Below, one piece after another: positions 1 to 12,275 of a DNA stretch of 16,505 nucleotides. Made by a program: the position numbers and the translations under genes. This stretch comes from Woeseiaceae bacterium (GTDB lineage Bacteria; Pseudomonadota; Gammaproteobacteria; Steroidobacterales; Woeseiaceae), in assembly GCA_013138675.1 (NCBI GenBank), contig WTCH01000275.1, positions 1 to 16,505 on the forward strand, in the 5' to 3' direction. Below the pieces are notes generated by a model that was not told where the DNA came from, made no database searches, and saw only the letters and a program-made list of their open reading frames with translations. Each line of letters begins with the position of its first letter. Positions within the stretch are counted from its first letter, which is position 1.

Positions 1-200
<200 letters not shown>

Positions 201-206
201 TTTAAC

Positions 207-229
207 TGTAGGAGCGACTTTAGTCGCGA
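207..229 (+). repeat. REP unit 1a (forward half of an inverted pair)
   Basis: A 23-base REP-like unit with head TGTAGGAG, stem GCGACT/AGTCGC around TT, and tail GA. It shares its final TCGCGA with an opposite unit at 224-246. Together they form an almost continuous hairpin: 14 perfect base pairs (207-220 with 233-246), then four more inward pairs including one G-U, closed by a CGCG loop. No T-run follows, so it is not an intrinsic terminator. It lies 6 bases after the tuf stop and could protect the tuf mRNA 3' end. Confidence 0.85.
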
Positions 230-246
230 CTGAAGTCGCTCCTACA
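224..246 (-). repeat. REP unit 1b (reverse half of the inverted pair)
   Basis: Read on the minus strand this is a 23-base unit of the same family, with head TGTAGGAG and stem GCGACT/AGTCGC around TC. It is the only unit in the window oriented against transcription. It overlaps unit 1a by the palindrome TCGCGA at 224-229, giving a BIME-like pair. It ends 22 bases before the 5' end of mature tRNA-Trp. Confidence 0.85.
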
Positions 247-268
247 AAACGAGGTTTGTAAAGGAATT

Positions 269-344
269 AGGCCAGTAGCTCAATTGGCAGAGCGGCGGTC
301 TCCAAAACCGCAGGTTGGGGGTTCGATTCCCTCCTGGCCTGCCA
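269..344 (+). tRNA. tRNA-Trp (anticodon CCA)
   Basis: A 76-base tRNA with encoded CCA end. The acceptor stem is AGGCCAG (269-275) paired with CTGGCCT (334-340), followed by discriminator G341 and CCA (342-344). The anticodon stem GCGGT/ACCGC (295-299 with 307-311) encloses loop CTCCAAA with anticodon CCA at 302-304, which decodes UGG. The T arm carries the standard GGTTCGATTCC type sequence (around 318-330). It sits 68 bases after the tuf stop and 25 bases before secE, with no promoter visible on either side, so it is probably cut from a tuf-tRNA-secE transcript by RNase P and RNase E type processing. This position between tuf and secE is normal in gammaproteobacteria such as Pseudomonas. Confidence 0.97.
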
Positions 345-369
345 TTTGAGGCGTTGGCCCCGAGTACAC

Positions 370-744
370 ATGACAACACAAACAGAAACTAGCCAGGGCA
401 GTGCACTGGATACCGTGAAACTGCTGCTGGCGGCCGCCGCCATCGTGGGTGGCCTGTATTCGTATTACTACTTCGAATTCGATCTGCCGCTGTATATCAG
501 GGTGCTGATCGTGCTGGTTGGCACCGGCGCCGGTATTGCTATTGCGATGCTGAGCTCGCAGGGGCAGCGTTTGTGGCACTTCATCCAGGGGTCTCGCGTT
601 GAAATTCGCAAGGTTGTCTGGCCGACGAAACAGGAAACCACGCAGACGGCGATAGCCGTGTTCGTGTTCACGCTGGTGATGTCCGTGTTCTTCTGGCTGC
701 TCGACTCGGGTCTGTTGTGGCTGACCCGCAAGCTGGTCGGTTAG
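370..744 (+). CDS. secE: Preprotein translocase subunit SecE
   Basis: SecE is the clamp subunit of the SecYEG channel, which exports or inserts unfolded proteins across the inner membrane. The protein is 124 residues (E. coli 127) and has three predicted membrane helices, roughly residues 17-35, 41-61 and 95-118, as in the three-helix gammaproteobacterial form. The hallmark SecE segment is present at about 75-92: amphipathic EIRKVVWPTKQET followed by the last membrane helix. I chose ATG 370 over a TTG at 346 because the TTG would start only two bases after the tRNA, and ATG 370 gives a family-typical N-terminus. The Shine-Dalgarno is weak (CGAG at 361-364). nusG begins 36 bases after the stop, the classic secE-nusG pair. 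Confidence 0.96.
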   Translation: MTTQTETSQGSALDTVKLLLAAAAIVGGLYSYYYFEFDLPLYIRVLIVLVGTGAGIAIAMLSSQGQRLWHFIQGSRVEIRKVVWPTKQETTQTAIAVFVFTLVMSVFFWLLDSGLLWLTRKLVG

Positions 745-765
745 ACCAGCTTTTGCAAGACTTAA

Positions 766-770
766 AAGGA
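766..770 (+). promoter_or_regulatory. Ribosome binding site fixing the nusG GTG start
   Basis: AAGGA lies 9 bases before GTG 780. It favours this GTG over an in-frame upstream start at 717, which would overlap the secE coding region and add 21 residues absent from known NusG proteins. Confidence 0.75.
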
Positions 771-779
771 AATACGTCA

Positions 780-1313
780 GTGTCCTTACGCTGGTACATC
801 GTTCACGCCTATTCGAATTTCGAACACAAGGTGAAGTCCTCGCTGGAGGAACGCATCGAGCGCATGGGCTTGCAGGACAAGTTTGGCGAGATCCTGGTTC
901 CGACCGAGGAAGTGGTCGAAATGAAAGAGGGGCAGAAGCGGCGCAGTGAGCGCAAGTTCTTCCCCGGCTACGTTCTCGTGCAAATGGACATGGATGACGA
1001 GACCTGGCACCTCGTTAAAGAAGTGCCGAAGGTGCTCGGTTTTATCGGCGGGTCGAGCGATCGACCTGCGCCGATTTCGGATAAAGAAGCAGATCAGATT
1101 CTGGAGCGCGTCAAGGAAGGCGTCGATAAGCCGCGGCCGAAGGTACTGTTCGAGCCCGGTGAGGTCGTACGTGTTCTTGACGGGCCATTCAACGATTTCT
1201 CCGGAGTTGTTGAGTCGGTGAATTACGAGAAGAGCCGCCTGCAGGTGGCTGTTCAAATTCTCGGTCGGTCTACGCCGGTTGAGCTCGACTTCGGACAAGT
1301 CGAAAAAGGTTAG
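780..1313 (+). CDS. nusG: Transcription termination/antitermination factor NusG
   Basis: NusG binds the beta' clamp of RNA polymerase, suppresses pausing, and links polymerase to Rho or, through S10, to the leading ribosome. The protein is 177 residues (E. coli 181) from a GTG start supported by AAGGA at 766-770. The NGN domain covers about residues 1-115 and begins SLRWYIVHAYSNFE; it contains the conserved KFFPGYVLVQM and a WHLVKEVPKVLGFIGG segment. A KOW domain follows at about 125-177, with FEPGEVVRVLDGPFNDFSG and ending TPVELDFGQVEK. A REP unit touches the stop codon, and a second in-frame TAG follows at 1314-1316. No separate promoter is visible, so it is probably cotranscribed with secE. 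Confidence 0.98.
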   Translation: MSLRWYIVHAYSNFEHKVKSSLEERIERMGLQDKFGEILVPTEEVVEMKEGQKRRSERKFFPGYVLVQMDMDDETWHLVKEVPKVLGFIGGSSDRPAPISDKEADQILERVKEGVDKPRPKVLFEPGEVVRVLDGPFNDFSGVVESVNYEKSRLQVAVQILGRSTPVELDFGQVEKG

Positions 1314-1336
1314 TAGGAGCGCTGCTTGCAGCGCGA
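1313..1336 (+). repeat. REP unit 2, abutting the nusG stop
   Basis: Head GTAGGAG, stem GCGCTGC/GCAGCGC around TT, tail GA. The first G of the head is the last base of the nusG TAG. The stem differs in both arms from the other units but stays fully paired and is one pair longer, so it is a diverged member with compensatory changes. Confidence 0.75.
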
Positions 1337-1345
1337 AACAACAGA

Positions 1346-1380
1346 CGAGGAGCCTGAGTAAGGCGTTTGAACTCGAGAGG
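1346..1380 (+). promoter_or_regulatory. Candidate L1 feedback operator and rplK ribosome binding site
   Basis: The rplK leader can fold as an interrupted hairpin. The outer stem is CGAG (1346-1349) with CTCG (1372-1375), followed by an asymmetric internal loop. The inner stem is GCC (1352-1354) with GGC (1362-1364), closed by a 7-base loop. AGAGG (1376-1380), the rplK ribosome binding site, directly follows. In E. coli, L1 represses rplK-rplA translation by binding a short asymmetric hairpin in the rplK leader. The position and shape fit that model, but the assignment is by analogy. Confidence 0.5.
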
Positions 1381-1388
1381 AAAATACG

Positions 1389-1823
1389 ATGGCTAAGAAG
1401 GTAGCTAGCTACATCAAGCTACAGGTCCCTGCGGGCCAGGCTAACCCGTCTCCACCTGTTGGCCCGGCTTTGGGTCAGCATGGCGTCAACATCATGGAGT
1501 TTTGCAAGTCTTTTAATGCAGAGACCCAGGGTACTGAGCCGGGTTTGCCGATTCCGGTGATCATTACGGTCTACAGCGACCGTAGCTTCACCTTCATTAC
1601 CAAGACCCCGCCAGCAGCAGTGCTATTGCGCAAGGCCGCCGGTGTGAAAAAGGGTTCGGGAACACCGAATACCGACAAGGTTGGCAAGGTTAATCGTGCG
1701 CAGCTCGAAGAGATCGCGACAACGAAAATGCCGGACCTGACTGCCGCTGACATGGATGCAGCCGTTCGTACCGTCGCAGGCACGGCGCGCAGCATGGGAA
1801 TCGAGACCGAGGGAGTGAAGTAA
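1389..1823 (+). CDS. rplK: 50S ribosomal protein L11
   Basis: L11 binds the GTPase-associated region of 23S rRNA (helices 43-44) at the base of the L7/L12 stalk, where elongation factors act; it is also needed for RelA-dependent stringent signalling and is the thiostrepton site. The protein is 144 residues (E. coli 142). The N-terminal domain begins MAKKVASYIKLQVPAG and has the proline-rich NPSPPVGPALGQHGVNIMEF segment at about 19-38. The rRNA-binding C-terminal domain carries PPAAVLLRKAAGVKKGSG and ends GTARSMGIE. The start is fixed by AGAGG 8 bases upstream. The stop overlaps the rplA start (TAATG, 1821-1825), so the two genes are probably translationally coupled, as in the L1-regulated pair of E. 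coli. Confidence 0.98.
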   Translation: MAKKVASYIKLQVPAGQANPSPPVGPALGQHGVNIMEFCKSFNAETQGTEPGLPIPVIITVYSDRSFTFITKTPPAAVLLRKAAGVKKGSGTPNTDKVGKVNRAQLEEIATTKMPDLTAADMDAAVRTVAGTARSMGIETEGVK

Positions 1824-2515
1824 TGGCCGAAAGCAAACGTAGAAAGGCCGCTCACGAGAAGCTCGAAGTCGGGAAAGCCTACGATATTAACGAAGCCCTG
1901 GACCTCGTGAAGGAGCTGGCAACAGCCAAGTTCCCCGAGAGCATTGATGTGTCGGTGAACCTCGGCGTGGATCCGCGTAAGTCGGACCAGGTTGTACGTG
2001 GCTCGACAGTTCTGCCAAACGGTACGGGAAAAACAGTTCGTGTCGCAGTATTTGCCCAGGGCGAGAACGCCGACAAGGCAACCGCAGCCGGTGCTGACAT
2101 CGTAGGGTTCGAAGACCTTGCAGAGACTGTCAAAGCAGGCGACTTGAACTTCGACGTCGTCATTGCGACCCCCGATGCGATGCGTGTCGTTGGTCAGCTG
2201 GGCCAGATTCTTGGCCCGCGCGGCCTTATGCCGAACCCGAAGGTTGGCACGGTAACCGCAGACGTGGAAACCGCTGTGAAGAACGCCAAAGCCGGACAGG
2301 TTCGTTATCGAACCGACAAAGCGGGCATCATTCATTGCCCTATCGGACGTGCAGATTTTGAAGTGCCGGCATTGAAAGAGAACCTGGAAATGCTGCTGGC
2401 TGACCTCAGGAAGGGCAAGCCTGCATCGGCCAAGGGCGCGTTCTTCATGAAGTTGACGGTCTCATCGACAATGGGTCCGGGCATTTCTGTAGATCGGGCG
2501 ACGATAGACGCCTGA
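1823..2515 (+). CDS. rplA: 50S ribosomal protein L1
   Basis: L1 forms the mobile L1 stalk by binding 23S rRNA helices 76-78 and helps release deacylated tRNA from the E site; free L1 is the translational repressor of rplK-rplA. The protein is 230 residues (E. coli 234). It has the two-domain L1 layout: an N- and C-terminal half-domain I and an inserted domain II at about 67-160. The conserved GPRGLMPNPKVGTV is near residue 133, and the rRNA-binding SSTMGPG is near the C-terminus at about 214-220. Its ATG overlaps the rplK stop by one base, with GGGAG at 1811-1815 as ribosome binding site. The next 238 bases are the structured rplJ leader. Confidence 0.98.
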   Translation: MAESKRRKAAHEKLEVGKAYDINEALDLVKELATAKFPESIDVSVNLGVDPRKSDQVVRGSTVLPNGTGKTVRVAVFAQGENADKATAAGADIVGFEDLAETVKAGDLNFDVVIATPDAMRVVGQLGQILGPRGLMPNPKVGTVTADVETAVKNAKAGQVRYRTDKAGIIHCPIGRADFEVPALKENLEMLLADLRKGKPASAKGAFFMKLTVSSTMGPGISVDRATIDA

Positions 2516-2531
2516 TCCGAAAGTATTTGTG

Positions 2532-2574
2532 GCGTGACCTTCGGGTGGCGCTGTAATAGCCGCAAGGATGCGGC
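2532..2574 (+). other. Two tandem hairpins after rplA, one with a UUCG tetraloop
   Basis: The first hairpin (2532-2551) closes with C-UUCG-G, an exceptionally stable RNA tetraloop, and has a stem of about seven pairs with one G-G mismatch. The second (2559-2574) is a perfect six-pair stem GCCGCA/TGCGGC with loop AGGA. Neither is followed by a T-run, so they do not look like intrinsic terminators. They may protect the rplKA 3' end or mark a processing site before the L10 leader. Confidence 0.6.
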
Positions 2575-2580
2575 GATCGT

Positions 2581-2750
2581 CGAAGACCACAGGCGATCGT
2601 GTTGGTTCACGGTCTTAATTACCGCCTGTGTAGATGGAGAAACCTGAGTCAGATTTACTGGCAACGGTTGCCATCCGACAAGAGAACGGATGTTCTCAAA
2701 TTGGTGGGTGAGAAAGTTTCACCTGTGTTGTAACCGTAGGCCAGGAGTAA
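2581..2750 (+). promoter_or_regulatory. L10 leader (ribosomal protein L10-L7/L12 autoregulatory mRNA element)
   Basis: A perfect 8-pair stem, CACAGGCG (2588-2595) with CGCCTGTG (2623-2630), is flanked by GAAGAC and TAGATGGAGA. This arrangement resembles my memory of the E. coli rplJ leader, where a similar stem is followed by TAGACGGTGA. Further hairpins follow: GAGAAC/GTTCTC (2682-2697) and GGTGAGA/TTTCACC (2707-2723). The rplJ ribosome binding site AGGAG is at 2743-2747. In E. coli the L10-(L7/L12)4 complex binds this leader through a kink-turn and represses rplJL. The family call rests on recalled sequence and position. Confidence 0.8.
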
Positions 2751-2753
2751 ATA

Positions 2754-3278
2754 ATGGCACTGAGACTCGAAGACAAAAAACAACTTGTCAAAGAGGTGAA
2801 CGCGGTTGCGGGCGAATCTGTGACGGCTGTTGCAGCCGAATACAGAGGCTTGTCTGTTGCAGAAATGACGGAATTGCGCAAAGAAGCGCGCAATGCCGGC
2901 GTGTACATGCGTGTGGTTAAAAACACGCTGGCTCGCCGCGCCGTCGTAGGCACTGACTTTGAGTGTATGCAAGAAACGCTCAAAGGGCCGATTCTGCTCG
3001 CGTTTGCAAAAGACGATCCAGGTGCCGCTGCCAGGGTCATCAAGGACTTCGCCAAGGGGCATGACGCTCTGCAGGCGGTCTCGCTATCAGCCGGTGGGCA
3101 ATTGTTGCCAGCGACCGATCTGAACAGGTTGGCAGATCTGCCAACTCTGGATCAGGCGCGCGCAATGCTGCTCGGCGTAATGATTGCACCGATGTCCAAA
3201 CTGGTACGCACGTTGGCCGAACCTTCTGGAATGCTTGCACGCACATTGAATGCGCGCGGCAGTCAGGAAGCGGCCTGA
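2754..3278 (+). CDS. rplJ: 50S ribosomal protein L10
   Basis: L10 anchors L7/L12 dimers to 23S rRNA, forming the stalk that recruits EF-Tu, EF-G, IF2 and release factors; the L10-L7/L12 complex represses its own mRNA. The protein is 174 residues (E. coli 165). The N-terminal rRNA-binding domain (about 1-135) begins MALRLEDKKQLVKEVN and contains the conserved AAEYRGLSVAEMTELRKEAR and RVVKNTLARRAV. The C-terminal helix (about 140-174) is the L7/L12 docking segment and ends in a small extra tail relative to E. coli. AGGAG lies 6 bases before the ATG. rplL follows after 56 bases. Confidence 0.98.
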   Translation: MALRLEDKKQLVKEVNAVAGESVTAVAAEYRGLSVAEMTELRKEARNAGVYMRVVKNTLARRAVVGTDFECMQETLKGPILLAFAKDDPGAAARVIKDFAKGHDALQAVSLSAGGQLLPATDLNRLADLPTLDQARAMLLGVMIAPMSKLVRTLAEPSGMLARTLNARGSQEAA

Positions 3279-3334
3279 TACGGATCAAAAATATTCCCTG
3301 ACTCAGGAAATGTAATTTTAAAGGAAATACTGAA

Positions 3335-3715
3335 ATGGCACTGTCAAACGAAGATCTGCTCAAAGAACTGAGCGCAAAGCCAATTATGGAAGTTGTTGAA
3401 CTCGTCAAGATGCTTGAAGACGAGTGGGGCGTATCAGCAGCAGCACCCGTTGCTGTAGCTGCGGGTCCTGCAGGCGGTGACGCTGGTGAAGCCGAGGTTG
3501 AGAAGACTGAATTCGACGTCGTTCTCACCGGATTTGGTCAAGCGAAAGTTGGCGTCATCAAGGCTGTCCGCACGCTCACGGGCCTCGGCCTGAAAGAAGC
3601 CAAGGACGCGGTCGAAGGCACACCGTCAACGATCAAAGAAGGCGTTAGCAAAGACGAAGCAGAAGAAGTCAAAAAGCAGCTTGAAGAAGCTGGCGGTAGC
3701 GTTGAGCTCAAGTAA
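3335..3715 (+). CDS. rplL: 50S ribosomal protein L7/L12
   Basis: L7/L12 is the multicopy stalk protein that recruits translation GTPases and stimulates their activity. The protein is 126 residues (E. coli 121). The N-terminal dimerisation domain is about 1-33. A flexible Ala/Gly/Val hinge follows at about 34-54 and contains APVAVAAGPAGG. The globular C-terminal domain runs from about 57 to 126, with the factor-binding KVGVIKAVR and GLGLKEAKDAVE surfaces. AAGGA at 3321-3325 is 9 bases before ATG 3335. L7/L12 is made in excess over L10; the separate ribosome binding site fits that need. The 168-base spacer to rpoB holds a REP unit and a strong hairpin. Confidence 0.98.
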   Translation: MALSNEDLLKELSAKPIMEVVELVKMLEDEWGVSAAAPVAVAAGPAGGDAGEAEVEKTEFDVVLTGFGQAKVGVIKAVRTLTGLGLKEAKDAVEGTPSTIKEGVSKDEAEEVKKQLEEAGGSVELK

Positions 3716-3766
3716 AGAGCTGCGCCCGCATTGAATATTCTGCTTTCGAGCACGAACGGAGTGTCC

Positions 3767-3789
3767 TGTAGGAGCGGCTTTAGCCGCGA
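3767..3789 (+). repeat. REP unit 3, in the rplL-rpoB spacer
   Basis: Head TGTAGGAG, stem GCGGCT/AGCCGC around TT, tail GA. It lies 51 bases after the rplL stop. Its stem differs from unit 1a by one compensated pair (A-T there, G-C here). Confidence 0.85.
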
Positions 3790-3817
3790 ATTCTGTGGGG
3801 TGCATCGCACAAGTCGG

Positions 3818-3852
3818 GCAAACAGCCAGTCGAATTTCGGCTGGCTGCTTGC
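3818..3852 (+). other. Strong hairpin upstream of rpoB, candidate attenuator or RNase III site
   Basis: CAGCCAG (3823-3829) pairs perfectly with CTGGCTG (3841-3847). The stem continues inward through TCGA/TCGG with one G-U to an ATT triloop, and outward through GCAA/TTGC after one A-C mismatch. This gives about 15 pairs ending 31 bases before rpoB. No T-run follows, so it is not a full intrinsic terminator. In E. coli the rplL-rpoB spacer holds a partial attenuator and an RNase III cleavage site that lower rpoBC expression relative to rplJL; this hairpin sits in the equivalent place. Confidence 0.65.
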
Positions 3853-3883
3853 GCGCATCTGTAATTAAGGAAGGTATTCTCGA

Positions 3884-6800
3884 ATGGCCTATTCATTCAC
3901 TGAGAAAAAACGCATTCGCAAGAACTTTGGTAAGCGTCCGACGATCCTGGACGTTCCTTACCTGTTGTCGATTCAGGTCGACTCCTACAAGAAGTTCCTG
4001 CAAACGGACAAATCGATTGAAGAGCGCGCTGACCGTGGTCTGCATGCGGCGTTTCAGTCGGTATTTCCGATCGTCAGCTATTCGGGCAATGCTGCGCTCG
4101 AGTACGTGAGTTATCGCCTCGGCGAGCCCGTGTTCGATGTCAAGGAATGCCAGATGCGCGGGCTGACCTATGCGGCTCCGATTCGCGTCAACGTTCGCCT
4201 TGTCATATATGACAAGGAAGCCTCGGGTACTCCGAAGCCTGTTAAGGACATTCGCGAGCAGGAGGTTTATCTCGGCGAAATGCCCCTGATGACCGACCAC
4301 GGTACGTTCGTTATTAACGGTACCGAACGCGTCATCGTGTCACAGCTGCACCGTTCGCCTGGCGTGTTCTTCGATCACGACAAAGGCAAGACGCACAGCT
4401 CTGGTAAGTTGCTGTTTTCAGCAAGAATTATTCCGTATCGTGGCTCCTGGCTCGACTTCGAATTCGATCCCAAGGACGCGTTGTTCGCGCGCATTGACCG
4501 ACGTCGCAAGCTGCCGGTAACAATCATTCTTCGCGCCCTGGAAATGACCAATGAAGAGATGCTTGATCTCTTCTTTGACACCAACGAATTCTATCTTTCC
4601 GAAAAGGAAATCAAGATGGAGCTCGTGCCTGATCGCCTGCGTGGCGAGACGGCGACATTCGACATCAAGCTCGGTCGCAAGTTGATTGTTGAAGAGGGCC
4701 GTCGCATCACCGCCAAGCACGTCCGCGACATGAACAAGTCAACGGTCGGCAAGCTCGCGGTACCTGCCGAGTATCTCGAGGGCAAGATTCTTGCTCACGA
4801 TATTGTCGATACAGAGACCGGAGAGCTGCTTGCGGCTGCAAATGCCGCGCTGACGCCGGAGCTCGTTGAGGCGCTCATTACGGGCGGCATCGAGACGATT
4901 CGCACGTTGTTCGTCAACGATCTGGATCGTGGGGCATTCATTTCGAATACGCTCAACATCGATCCATCCACCACTCGCCTCGAAGCGTTGGTAGAAATTT
5001 ATCGCATGATGCGTCCGGGTGAGCCGCCGACCAAAGAAGCGGCCGAAAACCTCTTTCAGAACCTGTTCTTTAACCCGGACCGCTACGATCTTTCAGACGT
5101 AGGCCGTATGAAATTTAACCGCCGTGTCGGTCGTGACCACTCGGACGGTGGTGGTGTTCTTGAGAAAAGCGACATTCTCGCTGTTCTGCAGACTTTGATC
5201 GACATCCGCAACGGCTACGGAAACGTTGACGATATTGATCACCTCGGTAACCGTCGCGTAAGAAGCGTTGGAGAAATGGCGGAGAATGCCTTCCGCGTCG
5301 GACTCGTTCGCGTTGAGCGTGCCGTTAAGGAACGCCTGACCCAGGCAGAGACCGAAGGGCTGATGCCGCAAGAAATGATTAACGCCAAGCCGGTAGCGGC
5401 TGCCGTTAAGGAATTCTTCGGCTCGAGCCAGTTGTCGCAGTTCATGGATCAGAACAATCCGCTGTCAGAAGTGACCCACAAACGCCGCGTTTCGGCGCTT
5501 GGGCCGGGTGGCCTGACGCGCGAGCGTGCAGGCTTTGAGGTTCGCGACGTTCATCCGACACACTATGGCCGCGTTTGCCCGATTGAGACGCCTGAAGGCC
5601 CGAACATCGGCCTGATTAATTCGCTCGCTGTGTATGCACGGACGAATGAGTACGGTTTCCTTGAGACGCCGTATCGGAAAGTCACGAATGGCAAGGCGAC
5701 GGCGGACATTGAGTATTTGTCGGCAATCGAGGAAAGCCAGTACGTTATTGCCCAGGGGAACTCAGATCTGGACAAAAACGGGAAATTCCTCGAGGACCTG
5801 GTTGCCGTGCGTCACAAGAATGAGTCTTCGCTGTCCGGACCGGGCGACGTTGATTACATGGACGTCAGTCCGCGCCAGATCGTATCGGTCGCCGCCTCGC
5901 TGATACCGTTCCTTGAGCACGATGATGCGAACCGCGCACTGATGGGCTCGAACATGCAACGCCAGGCTGTGCCGACGCTGCGTGCAGAGGCTCCGTTGGT
6001 CGGTACCGGTATGGAGCGCGCTGTTGCGATCGACTCGGGTGTTACGGTCGTGGCACGTCGCGGCGGCATCGTCGATTCGGTTGATGCATCTCGTATCGTA
6101 GTCCGCGTCAACGATGACGAGACCAGTGCAGTCGAGGCTGGTGTCGATATCTACAACCTGACGAAATACACGCGCTCGAATCAGAACACCTGCATAAACC
6201 AACGTCCACTAGCCAAGGCTGGCGACTTAATTTCAGGTGGAGACGTCCTCGCGGACGGACCGTCGACAGACATGGGTGAGCTTGCACTCGGTCAGAACCT
6301 GCTCGTCGCGTTCATGCCTTGGAACGGCTACAACTTCGAGGATTCAATCCTGATCTCGGAGCGAGTCGTCAAGGAAGACCGTTTCACGACGATTCACATC
6401 GAAGAACTGCAATGTGTTGCCCGCGATACGAAGCTCGGACCGGAAGACATCACATCGGATATTCCGAACGTTGGTGATGCCGCGCTGGCCAAGCTTGATG
6501 AGTCGGGTATTGCGTTTATCGGCGCTGAAGTCAACGCGGGCGATATTCTCGTCGGCAAAGTCACGCCGAAGGGCGAGACGCAGTTGACGCCGGAAGAGAA
6601 ACTCCTGAGAGCCATTTTCGGTGAGAAAGCCTCGGACGTGAAAGACACGTCGCTGCGCGTTCCGCCGGGTATGGACGGTACGGTTATTGACGTGCGCGTG
6701 TTCACGCGTGATGGCGTCGAGAAAGACCTGCGTGCCCTGTCGATCGAAAAGTCCGAACTCGAGAGTGTTCGCAAGGACCTCGACGACACGCTGCGTATTC

Positions 6801-7962
6801 TCGAAGAGGATATTTACGAGCGCGTCGAACGCATGCTAACGAACAAGATTGCGCAGGGTGGTCCGAACAAACTCAAGTCCGGATCAAAGATCACAAAGGC
6901 CTACCTCGACGAGGTGCCGCGTGAGCAGTGGTTCGAGATTCGTCTCAAGAACGACGATGCGAACGAGCAGTTGCAAAACGCATTTGAACGACTGAATGCG
7001 CAGCGCGAAGAGTTCGATCGACGCTTCGAAGGGAAGAAAGCGAAGATCACCGCTGGTGATGACCTTGCACCGGGCGTCCTGAAGATGGTCAAAGTTTATC
7101 TGGCCGTTAAACGCAGGATTCAGCCGGGCGACAAGATGGCCGGTCGTCACGGAAACAAGGGTGTGATCTCGACGATCGTTCCGATTGAGGATATGCCGTA
7201 CCTCGCTGATGGCACACCAATCGATATCGTTCTCAATCCGCTTGGCGTACCGTCGCGAATGAACGTTGGTCAGGTGCTGGAGACTCATCTTGGCTGGGCT
7301 GCGAAAGGGCTCGGCAAGAAGATCGACCGTATGCTGAAGGCACAGGAATCAGTTACCAAGATTCGCCAGTTCCTCGAGCAGGTTTATAACACGACCGGTG
7401 GTCGCATCGAAGACATCAAGTCGTTCAGTGATGCAGAAGTCCTCGAGCTGGCAGGAAATCTCACCAATGGTGTACCGACAGCGACGCCTGTCTTTGACGG
7501 TGCGGCCGAGTCCGAGATCAAAGGCCTGCTGCAGCTTGCAGACCTCGCCGATACCGGCCAGTCACGTCTCAGTGACGGCCGTACGGGTGAAGAGTTCGAT
7601 CGCGATATCACGGTTGGTTACATGTACATGCTCAAGCTCAACCACCTTGTGGACGACAAGATGCATGCACGCTCGACCGGACCGTACAGCCTGGTCACGC
7701 AACAGCCGCTGGGTGGTAAGGCACAGTTCGGTGGTCAGCGCTTCGGTGAGATGGAGGTCTGGGCGCTCGAAGCCTATGGCGCCGCCTACACCTTGCAGGA
7801 AATGCTAACGGTCAAGTCGGACGACGTGCAGGGACGAACCAAGATGTACAAGAACATCGTCGACGGTGAACATGAAATGGATGCCGGCATGCCGGAATCG
7901 TTCAATGTGCTTGTGAAGGAGATTCGATCTCTGGGCATCAACATTGAGCTGGAGACTGACTA

Positions 7963-7963
<1 letters not shown>
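3884..7963 (+). CDS. rpoB: DNA-directed RNA polymerase subunit beta
   Basis: Beta forms one pincer of RNA polymerase and part of the active site. The protein is 1359 residues (E. coli 1342). The rifampicin pocket is at 513-539, beginning GSSQLSQFMDQNN. D522, H532 and S537 correspond to E. coli D516, H526 and S531, and all have the sensitive form. VCPIETPEGPNIGLI follows. KGETQLTPEEKLLRAIFGE begins at K896. The catalytic-centre GDKMAGRHGNKG begins at G1082, with the two active-site lysines K1084 and K1092. Both gammaproteobacterial insertions are present: the first around 225-350, the second a coiled-coil-rich segment around 955-1060. AAGGAAGG (3867-3874) is 9 bases before the ATG. The stop overlaps the rpoC start by one base (TAATG, 7961-7965). 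Confidence 0.99.
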
Positions 7964-12255
<4,292 letters not shown>

Positions 12256-12275
12256 AAAACAAGGGTTTGGGAGAA

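Noticed and set aside
346..369. TTG start at 346 for secE
   Set aside because: It would begin two bases after the tRNA 3' end, leaving no room for a ribosome binding site; ATG 370 gives the usual SecE length.
717..779. Upstream in-frame start for nusG at 717
   Set aside because: It would overlap the end of secE and add 21 residues not seen in NusG proteins; GTG 780 has a good ribosome binding site.
1571..2335. 254-residue minus-strand open frame across rplK and rplA
   Set aside because: Antisense to two conserved ribosomal protein genes with no family resemblance; a result of codon bias in the real genes.
2526..2557. Possible promoter before rplJ (TTTGTG and TGTAAT)
   Set aside because: The -35 is poor and the spacing is about 20 bases, too long; the segment is better explained as hairpins after rplA. 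A separate rplJ promoter may exist but is not supported here.
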